From Actinomycetes bacterium (GTDB taxonomy: Bacteria; Actinomycetota; Acidimicrobiia; Acidimicrobiales; Bog-793): 18,447 nt of DNA. Positions 1 to 6,391 of the stretch are shown in pieces (the first letter of the stretch is position 1; each line of letters opens with the position of its first letter). The position numbers were made by a program, and so were the translations under genes. The DNA lies in contig JAJYGM010000696.1 in the NCBI GenBank assembly GCA_021785095.1, positions 1-18,447 of the forward strand. Reading direction: 5' to 3'. Under the pieces are notes generated by a model, which worked only from the letters and a program-made list of their open reading frames with translations, did no database searches and was not told where the DNA came from.

Positions 1-504
1 TCCCAGCGCATGGGCCGGGACCCGACGCCCGAGGAGCTGTCCAAGGCCCTCGACATCCCGCTCGAGGAGGTCGATCGGCTGATGGAGGCCGAGCGCCGTG
101 AGCCGCGCTCGCTCGAGACGCCCGTAGGGGAAGACCCCGACACCGAGCTCGTCGACCTTCTGGTCGTGCCGGGCTGGGAACAGCCCCTCGAGGAGGTCGA
201 GGACGCCATGGTGCGGGGCAACGTCGGCCGGGCGGTGCTGGACGTGCTCGACGCGCGCGAAAGGGAGGTCATCTCCCTCCACTACGGGCTGCAGACCGGG
301 CACCCCATGAGCCTTCGGGACATCGGCAAGCGGCTCGATCTGTCCGGAGAGCGCGTCCGCATCATCGAACGGGAGGCCCTCGGAAGGCTCCGGGAGTCCC
401 ACCGCTTCGACGAGCTCAGGGAGGCCGCAGGGCCGGTCCACGGGTCGCGGGGAACGAGTGGGGGGCGAGACCCCGCCACCGGCGACATCCGGGCGCCCAC
501 GTAG
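1..504 (+). CDS. RNA polymerase sigma-70 family factor, C-terminal part (regions 3-4), 5' truncated by window edge
   Basis: The reading frame is open through base 1, so the true start lies outside the window; the first in-frame ATG at position 10 is inside a conserved block. The first residues (SQRMGRDPTPEELSKAL) match sigma region 3, where 'GR.PT.EEL' is typical. Region 4 follows near codons 70-130: LDAREREVISLHYGL, then the helix-turn-helix ending in SGERVRIIEREALGRLRES, the promoter -35 recognition element of RpoD-like sigma factors. About 25 residues after region 4 are Gly/Arg-rich and non-conserved, an unusual extension because primary sigma factors normally stop soon after region 4.2. 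It is probably an alternative or second RpoD-like factor of group 1-3, but the missing region 2 prevents a finer call. Two strong hairpins follow the stop, and no defence gene is linked to it. Confidence 0.9.
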   Translation, partial: SQRMGRDPTPEELSKALDIPLEEVDRLMEAERREPRSLETPVGEDPDTELVDLLVVPGWEQPLEEVEDAMVRGNVGRAVLDVLDAREREVISLHYGLQTGHPMSLRDIGKRLDLSGERVRIIEREALGRLRESHRFDELREAAGPVHGSRGTSGGRDPATGDIRAPT

Positions 505-574
505 CCGGGCTCCCGAGCCGAACAGGAGTCGGCGGACCGGCCTCCTCGCGCCAACCGCTCCACGTGCGGCACTC

Positions 575-595
575 GCGCGCTCGCTTCGAGCGCGC
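575..595 (+). terminator. Stem-loop, 9-bp perfect arms, after the sigma gene
   Basis: Arm GCGCGCTCG (575-583), loop CTT, arm CGAGCGCGC (587-595). It lies about 70 bases after the sigma stop codon. There is no T-run, which is usual for terminators in high-GC bacteria, so termination is inferred from position and stability only. Confidence 0.45.
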
Positions 596-604
596 CTGCC
601 CTCG

Positions 605-627
605 GCGACCCGCCGCCCTCGGGTCGC
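605..627 (+). terminator. Second stem-loop, 8-bp perfect arms
   Basis: Arm GCGACCCG (605-612), 7-base loop, arm CGGGTCGC (620-627), only 9 bases after the first hairpin. It is either a tandem terminator or part of a structured RNA. The surrounding 505-821 stretch holds no convincing gene apart from a possible short leader peptide at 693-740. Confidence 0.4.
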
Positions 628-692
628 GGGGCGAAGGCCCCTGCCCGCCCCTTCTGCCGGGAGGCATGCTCGCTCATGGAGGTGAGTCAAGG

Positions 693-740
693 ATGCTGGC
701 AGCTCGTCTTCCATGGACACCGCCTCTCGGAGCGCTCTGA
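693..740 (+). CDS. Possible 15-codon leader peptide
   Basis: A strong ribosome binding site, GGAGGTGAG at 678-686, stands 6 bases before an ATG that opens a 15-codon frame (MLAARLPWTPPLGAL) ending in TGA at 738-740. The stop overlaps a near-palindrome (CTCGGAGC / GCTCTGAG, 725-740). The membrane-protein gene begins about 80 bases downstream. Such a layout could be an attenuator or leader peptide, but a chance start after a purine-rich stretch is just as possible. No similarity is recognised. Confidence 0.2.
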   Translation: MLAARLPWTPPLGAL

Positions 741-821
741 GACGGGGCATCGTCGTGCCGCCGTGATGGCGGCCCCGCGCTCGGCGAGGCGGCCACGTCG
801 AGGCGCTCCAGAGGAGAATCC

Positions 822-1079
822 ATGAACCTGTTCGAGGCCACGCCTACACCCCCAAGCCGGCGTCAGCTGATCGCCCTCGTCGTGTGGGTCATCGTGTTCG
901 TCGCCGGCCTGGGGGCGCTGCTCGCTGCCGGCATGCCGTGGTTCGTTCTCGCCGGCTACTCGGGGGCCGTCGTTGTCCTGCTCGGCAACACGGCCCACAA
1001 CATGGACCAGCGGAACGGCGGCCGGGGAGGCAGGCAGAAGGCGCCATCGCAGTCAGCAGGCGGCGAGAAGAACGTGTGA
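822..1079 (+). CDS. Small two-helix membrane protein of unknown function
   Basis: An 85-residue protein. The ATG is supported by AGAGGAG at 811-817, about 5 bases upstream. Two hydrophobic segments, roughly residues 16-37 and 39-56, are separated by a short Gly/Pro turn (AAGMPW). The N-terminus is short and polar; the tail (about 60-85) is hydrophilic and rich in Gly, Lys and Arg. This suggests an integral hairpin in the cytoplasmic membrane, with both ends probably in the cytoplasm by the positive-inside rule. No family is recognised. It stands alone, with a leader-like element upstream and a good hairpin at 1100-1125 downstream, so it is probably monocistronic. Confidence 0.65.
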   Translation: MNLFEATPTPPSRRQLIALVVWVIVFVAGLGALLAAGMPWFVLAGYSGAVVVLLGNTAHNMDQRNGGRGGRQKAPSQSAGGEKNV

Positions 1080-1099
1080 GGATCCGGGTGAAGGAATCC

Positions 1100-1125
1100 G
1101 GGTCAGGTCACGGCTGTGCTGACCC
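1100..1125 (+). terminator. Terminator-like hairpin after the membrane-protein gene
   Basis: Arm GGGTCAG (1100-1106) pairs with CTGACCC (1119-1125). After a two-base bulge an inner stem, CAC (1109-1111) with GTG (1116-1118), closes a GGCT loop. It begins 21 bases after the stop codon at 1079, the expected place for a terminator. Confidence 0.45.
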
Positions 1126-1128
1126 ACC

Positions 1129-1330
1129 TCACTCGAACCATTCGTCGAATCGTTGGCGCCGTGCGACCGTGAGGCGAGTCTCCCGCTGGAACCACGCCAG
1201 TTCCACTCCGATGTCGTTCCGGCGTGCCGAGGCGCTTCGGCAAGCGATTCCGGGCTCTCCCTGGTCCCATGCGATCCGGCCGATGGGGCGGCACCGCTCC
1301 CACGGGACCTCCGCCCATGACCCCGGCGTC
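1129..1330 (-). pseudogene. Possible C-terminal remnant of a RES-domain toxin-like protein
   Basis: Read on the minus strand, the last ~60 codons of a frame ending in TGA at 1129 look protein-like and keep GC-rich third positions. They contain RPIGRIAWDQGEPGIACRS followed by VELAWFQRE and RQRFDEWFE. The spacing 'G..GI..RSA....G.ELA.F' resembles the end of RES domains, NAD-degrading toxins of RES-Xre pairs. Upstream in the same frame the translation becomes low-complexity and unrecognisable, and no partner antitoxin is seen, so this would be a decayed fragment. The match is by eye and weak; a chance frame in GC-rich DNA cannot be excluded. Confidence 0.25.
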
Positions 1331-1763
1331 TTCGGAGCGACGTGGGCAGATCGCCAGGGCGCTCGCCGCCCTCTTCCTCGCTCGCATGTCGTCTGCGCTG
1401 ACGGTCGCCGAGGAGCCTGTTGACCAGAACTGGACGGCCCGGTGTTCGATTCCCCTGGGGGGGTGACCGGATTCTCGGGACCGTCGGCCTTCTGACCAGG
1501 CGAAACACATCGGTGCAATTGCGGAGGCGAAGGTTCCAGCGTACGAACCGGGGCGAGCCCGGCCCGGAGCTCTGGGTGAGCAGCCGTTCTTGGGGTCGCG
1601 TGGCCTGAGAAGGCTTGGAAGCGGCTCCATCGCCTCTCCATCAGGCGTGATGGAGTCTTTGAGTCCCTTGAGAGCCCACTCCTGGAGCGGCCCTTCGTGG
1701 CTACGTTCTCCCCAGCGCCTGCACGTGGGTCGGTGGAGTTAGGCGCGGCCCGAGCCTCGGAAC
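1331..1763. other. Gene-poor stretch, no supported gene
   Basis: All frames here give Arg/Pro/Ser-rich translations typical of non-coding GC-rich DNA. A short T-loop-like string (GGTGTTCGATTCCCCT, around 1440-1455) recalls the 3' part of a tRNA, but no acceptor or D-arm partner can be folded around it. Together with the RES-like remnant next to it, this looks like an old junction filled with decayed sequence. Confidence 0.4.
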
Positions 1764-2501
1764 TTACCCGTGAACGATGGAGAAGCAGAGCTCCGCACGG
1801 GGGCGGTCAAGCTCGCGGCTAGGAAGGCGATTCTCCGGTCGCCACTCGTCGAACCGCCGATTGGGATAGAGGGAAACCAGCAGCAACTGCAGCACCGGCA
1901 GCGTCAGTCGGAGGCTCGAGATCGCGACGAAGGTCTCCTCCAGGGTCTCGATGACGCGAACGACGACGGCCACCGGTTCGAGGCCGATGGTGGCAACCTG
2001 CTCGATCTCGGGCGCGGCCCGAGCGGCGGCGAGAAGCGCGGGCGCATCCGCAACCACGAACGCGGCAAATTGCTCCCCACGGTCCGCCGCGAGCGCCTCG
2101 TAGTCGTCGTCCGCGGGCCAGACGCGGTCGCCGTCGCGCAGGGATTCGATGTAGCGAAATGCATCGTCAGGCTCACCGGATCTGTGGCGGCCCGAACACG
2201 CGCACAGCCACACCACCCTTTCCTCGGGCTCGAACCAGGTCGCGCCACGCCAATGGTGGGTGTGGCGGAGTACCGTCAGCGGCCGCTCGCCTCCAGCCGG
2301 CCCGATGGTGTCGGGGCCCGCCGTGGCGGCGCGTCGCTCGCGCCGAAACGCGCGAACCATCCCGTGCCGCTGCACGAGCCCGGCGAACGACGTATCCGGC
2401 GACTCGTTCAGATCCTCGACCAGGCAGCGCGTGGTCACCCGAAGCTCATGACCCGCCACACACACGAAGGACCGAAGGTGCGCTCTGTCCTGCGCAGACA
2501 T
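1764..2501 (-). CDS. Hypothetical protein, 245 aa, second gene of the regulator transcript
   Basis: The minus-strand frame is preferred over the opposite open frame because its composition is protein-like, with blocks such as HTHHWRGATWFEPEERVVWLC and HRSGEPDDAFRYIESLRDGD. A cysteine pair (LCACSG) and several His residues sit in this middle block; the last 100 residues are alternating hydrophobic and suggest an alpha/beta fold. No signal peptide or membrane segment is evident. The ATG at 2501 lies 27 bases after the stop of the STAS/winged-helix gene on the same strand, so the two are probably co-transcribed, divergently from the ubiquitin-like operon. The central block recalls uncharacterised proteins of actinobacterial accessory regions, but I cannot name the family or a function. 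Confidence 0.65.
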   Translation of the reverse strand: MSAQDRAHLRSFVCVAGHELRVTTRCLVEDLNESPDTSFAGLVQRHGMVRAFRRERRAATAGPDTIGPAGGERPLTVLRHTHHWRGATWFEPEERVVWLCACSGRHRSGEPDDAFRYIESLRDGDRVWPADDDYEALAADRGEQFAAFVVADAPALLAAARAAPEIEQVATIGLEPVAVVVRVIETLEETFVAISSLRLTLPVLQLLLVSLYPNRRFDEWRPENRLPSRELDRPRAELCFSIVHG

Positions 2502-2528
2502 GCACCCGAGGGTAGCTGAGCGGTGTGA

Positions 2529-3386
2529 CTACTCGGTGTGCTTCCGGCGAGCCTGTGCCTGCTTCTTCGCGTATCGACGGCCGACTTCAGCCAGGCCCTC
2601 GGTGTCCCCCCGCTTCACGAGTTCCGCCAGCCGCTCGTGCTCCTCTGCCAGGTACCCGCGGTGCGTGTTCAGGAACTCGAGCCACGCGTCGGCGAGCAGG
2701 GGCCCGGCCTCTCGGGCCTGCATCTCGGCGAGCGCCCGTACGTCGCTGCGCACGGCCTCAGGAACCGTAAAGTCCGTGCTGGTCGGGTCGGCTGGGTCCT
2801 CCTTCGGTCGAGCGGCCCGAGGGTCGAGGAACAGCTGACCCTCGCGCCTCGATCGCTCAACGCGTTGGACGAACCCCTTGCTCAGGACGTTGGTGAGCCG
2901 GTTCGTCGCTGCGTTGGCCTCCAGGCCCGCCGTGCGGGCGAACGACGAAATGGTCGTCCGCCCCCCGAGCCGATGAAGCAGTCCTAGCGTCTGTCGCTCG
3001 GTCGGGGTCAGGGGGCCCGCCGGCTCTGCCGCCTCCAGTTCGTCCGGCGATGGGGCCAGATAGAGCGCAAGATCACGCGTCTCGGCCAGGGCCCGCAGCA
3101 CCGTGCGCGTCCCCTCATCTTGCGTGCACACGATCAGCGCCAGCGGCCCATACGTCCCCGCCCGTGCTGCCTGCGCCAGTGGAATGATCAGCTCTAGGAG
3201 CACGCTGGGGGTCGGGAAACGGCCCTCGAGGTTAATCACCAGTGCCGTTGGCTCGCTCACGCCGCTGGGCTGCAGCAAGGCTTCGCGGAACTGGCGGATC
3301 CGCTCGACGTCGTCGAGCGGCCCGGTGGTATCGGGTCCGCGCACCTCGAGGTGGGGCAGTCGATGGGATCGGAGAGAGGAAGGCAT
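2529..3386 (-). CDS. Predicted DNA-binding regulator with STAS-like N-terminal domain and winged helix
   Basis: A 285-residue protein. The ATG at 3386 (MPSSLRSHRL) is chosen because upstream in-frame codons give low-complexity sequence and run through the divergent intergenic region. Residues about 12-112 alternate hydrophobic strands and helices (LVINLEGRF, LALIVCTQDEGT) in a STAS/anti-anti-sigma-like pattern. Residues about 126-190 form a winged helix: LTPTERQTLGLLHRLGG, then SSFARTAGLEANAATNRLTN as recognition region and a wing GQLFLDPR. The C-terminal 80 residues are charged and helical. The gene is transcribed away from the ubiquitin-like operon, and a perfect inverted repeat lies 8 bases before its start. 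It is therefore a good candidate for an autoregulated switch of both transcripts. The STAS call is structural guesswork; the winged helix is firmer. Confidence 0.7.
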   Translation of the reverse strand: MPSSLRSHRLPHLEVRGPDTTGPLDDVERIRQFREALLQPSGVSEPTALVINLEGRFPTPSVLLELIIPLAQAARAGTYGPLALIVCTQDEGTRTVLRALAETRDLALYLAPSPDELEAAEPAGPLTPTERQTLGLLHRLGGRTTISSFARTAGLEANAATNRLTNVLSKGFVQRVERSRREGQLFLDPRAARPKEDPADPTSTDFTVPEAVRSDVRALAEMQAREAGPLLADAWLEFLNTHRGYLAEEHERLAELVKRGDTEGLAEVGRRYAKKQAQARRKHTE

Positions 3387-3393
3387 TGGGGAT

Positions 3394-3408
3394 CCATGCC
3401 AAGCATGG
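3394..3408. promoter_or_regulatory. Perfect inverted repeat, candidate operator
   Basis: CCATGC (3394-3399), spacer CAA, GCATGG (3403-3408). It stands in the 142-bp divergent spacer, 8 bases before the regulator start at 3386, where a bound protein would block transcription or translation start of that gene. Binding by the winged-helix protein is inferred from position only. Confidence 0.45.
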
Positions 3409-3476
3409 CACAGATCCCGGCCCCGCGTCCGATCGAAGCCCGCCTCCTGATCCTCGTGTGTAGTGGCCAGACGTGG

Positions 3477-3482
3477 TATATT
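3477..3482 (+). promoter_or_regulatory. Possible -10 element of the ubiquitin-like operon
   Basis: TATATT, an AT-rich island in GC-rich DNA, 47 bases before the first gene of the operon. No convincing -35 hexamer is present 16-18 bases upstream, so an extended or activator-dependent promoter is possible. Confidence 0.3.
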
Positions 3483-3528
3483 CACGGAGTTCAGTGTAAC
3501 AGATGTAGAAGACCCCCTAGGAGGAGCG

Positions 3529-3792
3529 ATGGCAGGGAACAGGATCGAGATCACCGTCGTCGTCAACGGTCAGCCCACCGTCGTCGAGGGCAACCTCAAC
3601 GCCCCACTGCTGACGATCATCCCTCGGGCCCTCGAGCAGACTGGCAACACCGGTCAGCCGCCCGAGAACTGGGAGCTCCGTGACGCCCAGGGCACCCTGC
3701 TCGACACCAGCAAGAAGATCGGAAGCTTCCACTTCACCCCTGACACCAGCCTCTTCCTGAACCTCAAGGCCGGCGTCGGCGGAGAGCGATGA
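3529..3792 (+). CDS. Ubiquitin-like modifier, DUF2604 type, with C-terminal Gly-Gly-Glu-Arg
   Basis: An 87-residue protein. The ATG at 3529 is set by AGGAGG at 3519-3524; an earlier in-frame start at 3463 would cover the promoter region. The pattern is that of a beta-grasp ubiquitin fold: strand pair IEITVVVNG.PTVVEG, helix LTIIPRALEQTGN, then NWELRDAQGTLLD and a last strand SLFLNLKAGVGG. The middle and end closely match my recollection of DUF2604. The protein ends ...AGVGG-ER, with Gly84-Gly85 followed by two residues, like a ubiquitin precursor that must be trimmed before activation. It opens a four-gene operon with E2-like, JAB and E1-like proteins, and its stop overlaps the next start (ATGA). 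Role inferred: small modifier joined to target proteins; the targets are unknown. Confidence 0.88.
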   Translation: MAGNRIEITVVVNGQPTVVEGNLNAPLLTIIPRALEQTGNTGQPPENWELRDAQGTLLDTSKKIGSFHFTPDTSLFLNLKAGVGGER

Positions 3793-4412
3793 ACTCGTCA
3801 CAGATCGAGCAATCGGTCGATCCCGCCGTCTCGCGCGCGAAGTTCGAGGGGGAAGTGGCCGACTTCCGTGCCCTGGCGTCCGAGTACGCTTCACGAGGGT
3901 GGTTCCTTGTTGAGGCCGAGTTCCCCCGGGCGCTCGTGGTGCTGGCTGCACCACAGCTGAACCCATCGCCGCTTGTCACCGGCGTCGCCTTTGACTACAC
4001 CGACTACGACCTCTGTCCACCCTCGGTCCGGCTCGTGAACCCGTTCACACGCGAACCATGGGCAATGGACGAACTCCCAACCACGCTTCGGCGTCGCGTC
4101 GAGGGTGAGGGGATGCTCCCTCCCGGGCTGCAACTGCCGCCCGGCGCCATGGCCCGGATCGTCCAGGAGCAGACCCTGATGCAGTCCTATCCAGATGAGA
4201 CTCCCTTCCTCTGCATGGCTGGCGTTCGCGAGTACCACGACCATCCCGCACACTCGGGGGACCTCTGGGAGCTCCACCGTTCGGCGGGCGCCGGCCGCAT
4301 GATCCGGATCCTTGAGGTCATCGATACGTACGGGATTCGGCCCATGACGGATTACAACGTGAAGCTGACGCTCCAGGTCGTTGGTTTCCTCCAAGGCGAG
4401 CCTCCGGCGTGA
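3789..4412 (+). CDS. E2-like ubiquitin-conjugating protein of a bacterial Ubl operon
   Basis: A 207-residue protein, translationally coupled to the modifier gene by an ATGA overlap. Residues 66-91 (FDYTDYDLCPPSV, VNPFT, PW) recall the E2 strand and 'PP.V.F.T' loop after which the active site lies. Residues 139-164 hold PFLCMAGVREYHDHP, then HSGDLWELH. Only two cysteines exist, Cys76 and Cys142; Cys142, in the position of an E2 'G.iCL' active site, is the likely catalytic residue. His150, His152 and His155 just after it may shape the active site or bind metal, which classical E2 enzymes do not do. The N-terminal 50 residues are probably an alpha/beta lead-in. The family is often labelled 'putative metal-binding protein'; the E2 assignment is inferred from the fold pattern and operon position. 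Confidence 0.72.
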   Translation: MNSSQIEQSVDPAVSRAKFEGEVADFRALASEYASRGWFLVEAEFPRALVVLAAPQLNPSPLVTGVAFDYTDYDLCPPSVRLVNPFTREPWAMDELPTTLRRRVEGEGMLPPGLQLPPGAMARIVQEQTLMQSYPDETPFLCMAGVREYHDHPAHSGDLWELHRSAGAGRMIRILEVIDTYGIRPMTDYNVKLTLQVVGFLQGEPPA

Positions 4413-4882
4413 AGCTCACCGATGTCGAACGCTTCCTTGTTCCAGCCGACATCGTGGCAGAGACCGAGGATCACCTGCGAAGGGCTGGGGAACGAGGCCT
4501 TGAGCTCTTCGTACTTTGGAGCGGCCGGATTCCCGGGTCGGAGTTTCTCGTCCGCACAGTTCACGTGCCACAACAGACCTCGTACCAGACGGAATCTGGC
4601 CTGCTCGTCCGGGTCGAGGGGGAGGCTCTCCACCGACTCAACACCTGGCTCTACGACCATCAAGAGACCCTTGCCGCTCAGGTGCACGCGCACCCCACCG
4701 ACGCCTTTCACTCCGAAACCGATGACACGTTTCCCATCGTCACCGAACGAGGCAGCGTCTCGATCGTTGCGGCCGAATTCTGCCGCGACGGATTGCTCTC
4801 GGACACCACCGCCGTTTATCGACTCGACGATCGCGGCTGGAACGAGCTCGATTCGCCGTTCGCTATGTTCCAGGTGACGTGA
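4409..4882 (+). CDS. JAB/JAMM (MPN) metallopeptidase, predicted modifier-processing isopeptidase
   Basis: A 157-residue protein starting with GTG at 4409, overlapping the upstream stop (GTGA). The JAMM zinc site is intact: Glu32 in LELFVLWSG, then His93-Ala-His95-Pro, Ser102 and Asp105 in HAHPTDAFHSETDD. This is the usual E...HxHP...SxxD arrangement, with six residues between the second His and Ser. Its length is that of a bare JAB domain without extra domains. In bacterial ubiquitin-like operons this enzyme trims the modifier and removes it from targets. Here it would cut after Gly85 of the modifier, which carries a two-residue Glu-Arg tail. A second substrate or a role in metabolite cleavage is less likely given the neighbours. 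Confidence 0.88.
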   Translation: MKLTDVERFLVPADIVAETEDHLRRAGERGLELFVLWSGRIPGSEFLVRTVHVPQQTSYQTESGLLVRVEGEALHRLNTWLYDHQETLAAQVHAHPTDAFHSETDDTFPIVTERGSVSIVAAEFCRDGLLSDTTAVYRLDDRGWNELDSPFAMFQVT

Positions 4883-6372
4883 TGGCCCTGGCGGATTACT
4901 ACGGCCGCGGAGCGCTCGCGGCGGCTCAGGTTCTCGAGGGCTTCGATGAGGCCGCCTTTCGGGGCCGACTGGAAGAGTTCCCCGTCGGGGTTGCCTTCGA
5001 CGACGCAGCCATGACCACCGAGGGAAAGGCGCTCCTCGACCTGCTGGTCCGCCTGCTCGCGCGACTCTACCCCCGCCTGACTTTGCGGGGCCCGAGCAAC
5101 TACGTCCACGTCCTCGCTGAGCTGGCGACGAGCATCAACCCTGCGATCGAGATCGGCGACGAACCCCGTATCGGCGTCAGCGTCGGCTCGGGCAAGGCCC
5201 CCTTTGAGACGACCTCTTACGCCGGTGCCTCAGGATGGGACGCCCTGCTCAGCACAACACGGCCACAGCCCATCGGCGACTCGGCGAATCCCCTTGGCGC
5301 CGGCGTCGCAGCGTGCCTCGCGGCCGCGAACGTCTTCCGCCGAGCTTTTGTCAACGATTGGCGAGCTACGGTCGACACCTCTGTCCGCTTCTCCACGCTG
5401 CGCTTCGACCGAGTTGATCAAGCGACCCGCGGCCCGAGGAGCCGCTGGCAACTCGCTGACGACGCTGTCTTGGTTGGGGTCGGCGCCGTTGGAAACGCTG
5501 CGGTCTGGGCCCTGGGTCGGGCTCCGCTCGACGGCACGGTCCATCTCGTCGATCCGGAGGCGATCGAGCTAGGGAATCTGCAGCGCTACGTCCTCACCAA
5601 GCGATCGGATGAAGGCGCTACCAAAGTCGATGTTGCGGCGTCGATTCAGACGCGCGGGTTGAAGCTCATTCCCCATCACCTGACCCTTGCAGGGTTCCTT
5701 TCGGGACATGGCTATACGTGGGATGCCTTCCTGCTCGGGCTCGATAGCGCCCGCGACCGCAGGAGTGCCCAGGCGGCCCTGCCCCGCTGGATCGCCAATG
5801 CGTGGACCCAGCCCGGGGATCTCGGCGTCTCGGTCCATCCCCGCTTCGGAGACGAGGGGGCCTGTGTCGCTTGCCTCTATCTTCCCGATGGCCGGGTTCC
5901 GAACGAGGACGAACTCGTGAGCCGGGCCCTCAACGTGCCGCAACTCCAGATGCAGGTTCGCACCCTCCTCTACAGTGGGGCCCCCCTCCAGCGTGACTTC
6001 CTGGAGACCGTGGCCCGCGCAGTGGCTCGTCCGCTCGACGCCCTACTACCGTTCGAGGGGCGCTCTATCCGGGAGCTCTACGTGGAGGGATTCTGTGGCG
6101 GCGCGGTAATTCCCCTGGGCGAGGCTGGACGGCCGCCGCAGGAGCTTCACGTCCCGCTGGCGCACCAGTCGGCGCTCGCCGGCGTCCTGCTGGCTGCGGC
6201 CCTGATCCGATCAGCTCTCGGCGCCGACCCTCCGATCACGTCCGCCAGCCGACTCGACGTGTTGCAACCAGTTGGCACAGCCCTCACTCAGCCGATTCGA
6301 CCCCGGCGTGACGGAGGGTGTCTCTGCGACGATCCCGTCTTCTGCGAGCGGTACCGCGCGAAGTACCCCTGA
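4882..6372 (+). CDS. ThiF/E1-like modifier-activating enzyme
   Basis: A 496-residue protein. The ATG at 4882 shares one base with the JAB stop (TGATG); a GTG one codon earlier is possible. Residues 1-180 form an N-terminal domain of unknown fold without clear catalytic motifs. The ThiF adenylation domain starts near 185: nucleotide loop LVGVGAVGNAAV (197-208), acidic DPEAIELGNLQRY (224-236) with the Asn and Arg that contact ATP, and Lys-Asp in TKVD (247-250). Cys328/Cys331 (CVAC) plus Cys480, Cys482 and Cys488 near the end could hold a structural zinc. Cys405 in EGFCGGAV, the cysteine outside these clusters in the C-terminal half, is the best candidate for a thioester with the modifier. It is the last gene of the operon; a hairpin follows 7 bases after the stop. 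Confidence 0.87.
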   Translation: MALADYYGRGALAAAQVLEGFDEAAFRGRLEEFPVGVAFDDAAMTTEGKALLDLLVRLLARLYPRLTLRGPSNYVHVLAELATSINPAIEIGDEPRIGVSVGSGKAPFETTSYAGASGWDALLSTTRPQPIGDSANPLGAGVAACLAAANVFRRAFVNDWRATVDTSVRFSTLRFDRVDQATRGPRSRWQLADDAVLVGVGAVGNAAVWALGRAPLDGTVHLVDPEAIELGNLQRYVLTKRSDEGATKVDVAASIQTRGLKLIPHHLTLAGFLSGHGYTWDAFLLGLDSARDRRSAQAALPRWIANAWTQPGDLGVSVHPRFGDEGACVACLYLPDGRVPNEDELVSRALNVPQLQMQVRTLLYSGAPLQRDFLETVARAVARPLDALLPFEGRSIRELYVEGFCGGAVIPLGEAGRPPQELHVPLAHQSALAGVLLAAALIRSALGADPPITSASRLDVLQPVGTALTQPIRPRRDGGCLCDDPVFCERYRAKYP

Positions 6373-6378
6373 AGCTAA

Positions 6379-6391
6379 GGGCGTCTCGCCC
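6379..6391 (+). terminator. Short hairpin after the Ubl operon
   Basis: GGGCG (6379-6383), loop TCT, CGCCC (6387-6391), starting 7 bases after the E1-like stop. The stem has only 5 bp and no T-run, so it is a modest terminator candidate at the operon end. Confidence 0.35.

Noticed and set aside
1425..1470. tRNA-like T-loop string GGTGTTCGATTCCCCT
   Set aside because: No acceptor stem, D-arm or anticodon arm can be paired around it, and the T-stem itself has mismatches.
1770..2519. Plus-strand open frame opposite the 245-aa hypothetical gene
   Set aside because: Its translation is Arg/Gly-rich without structure; the minus frame has better composition and operon spacing.
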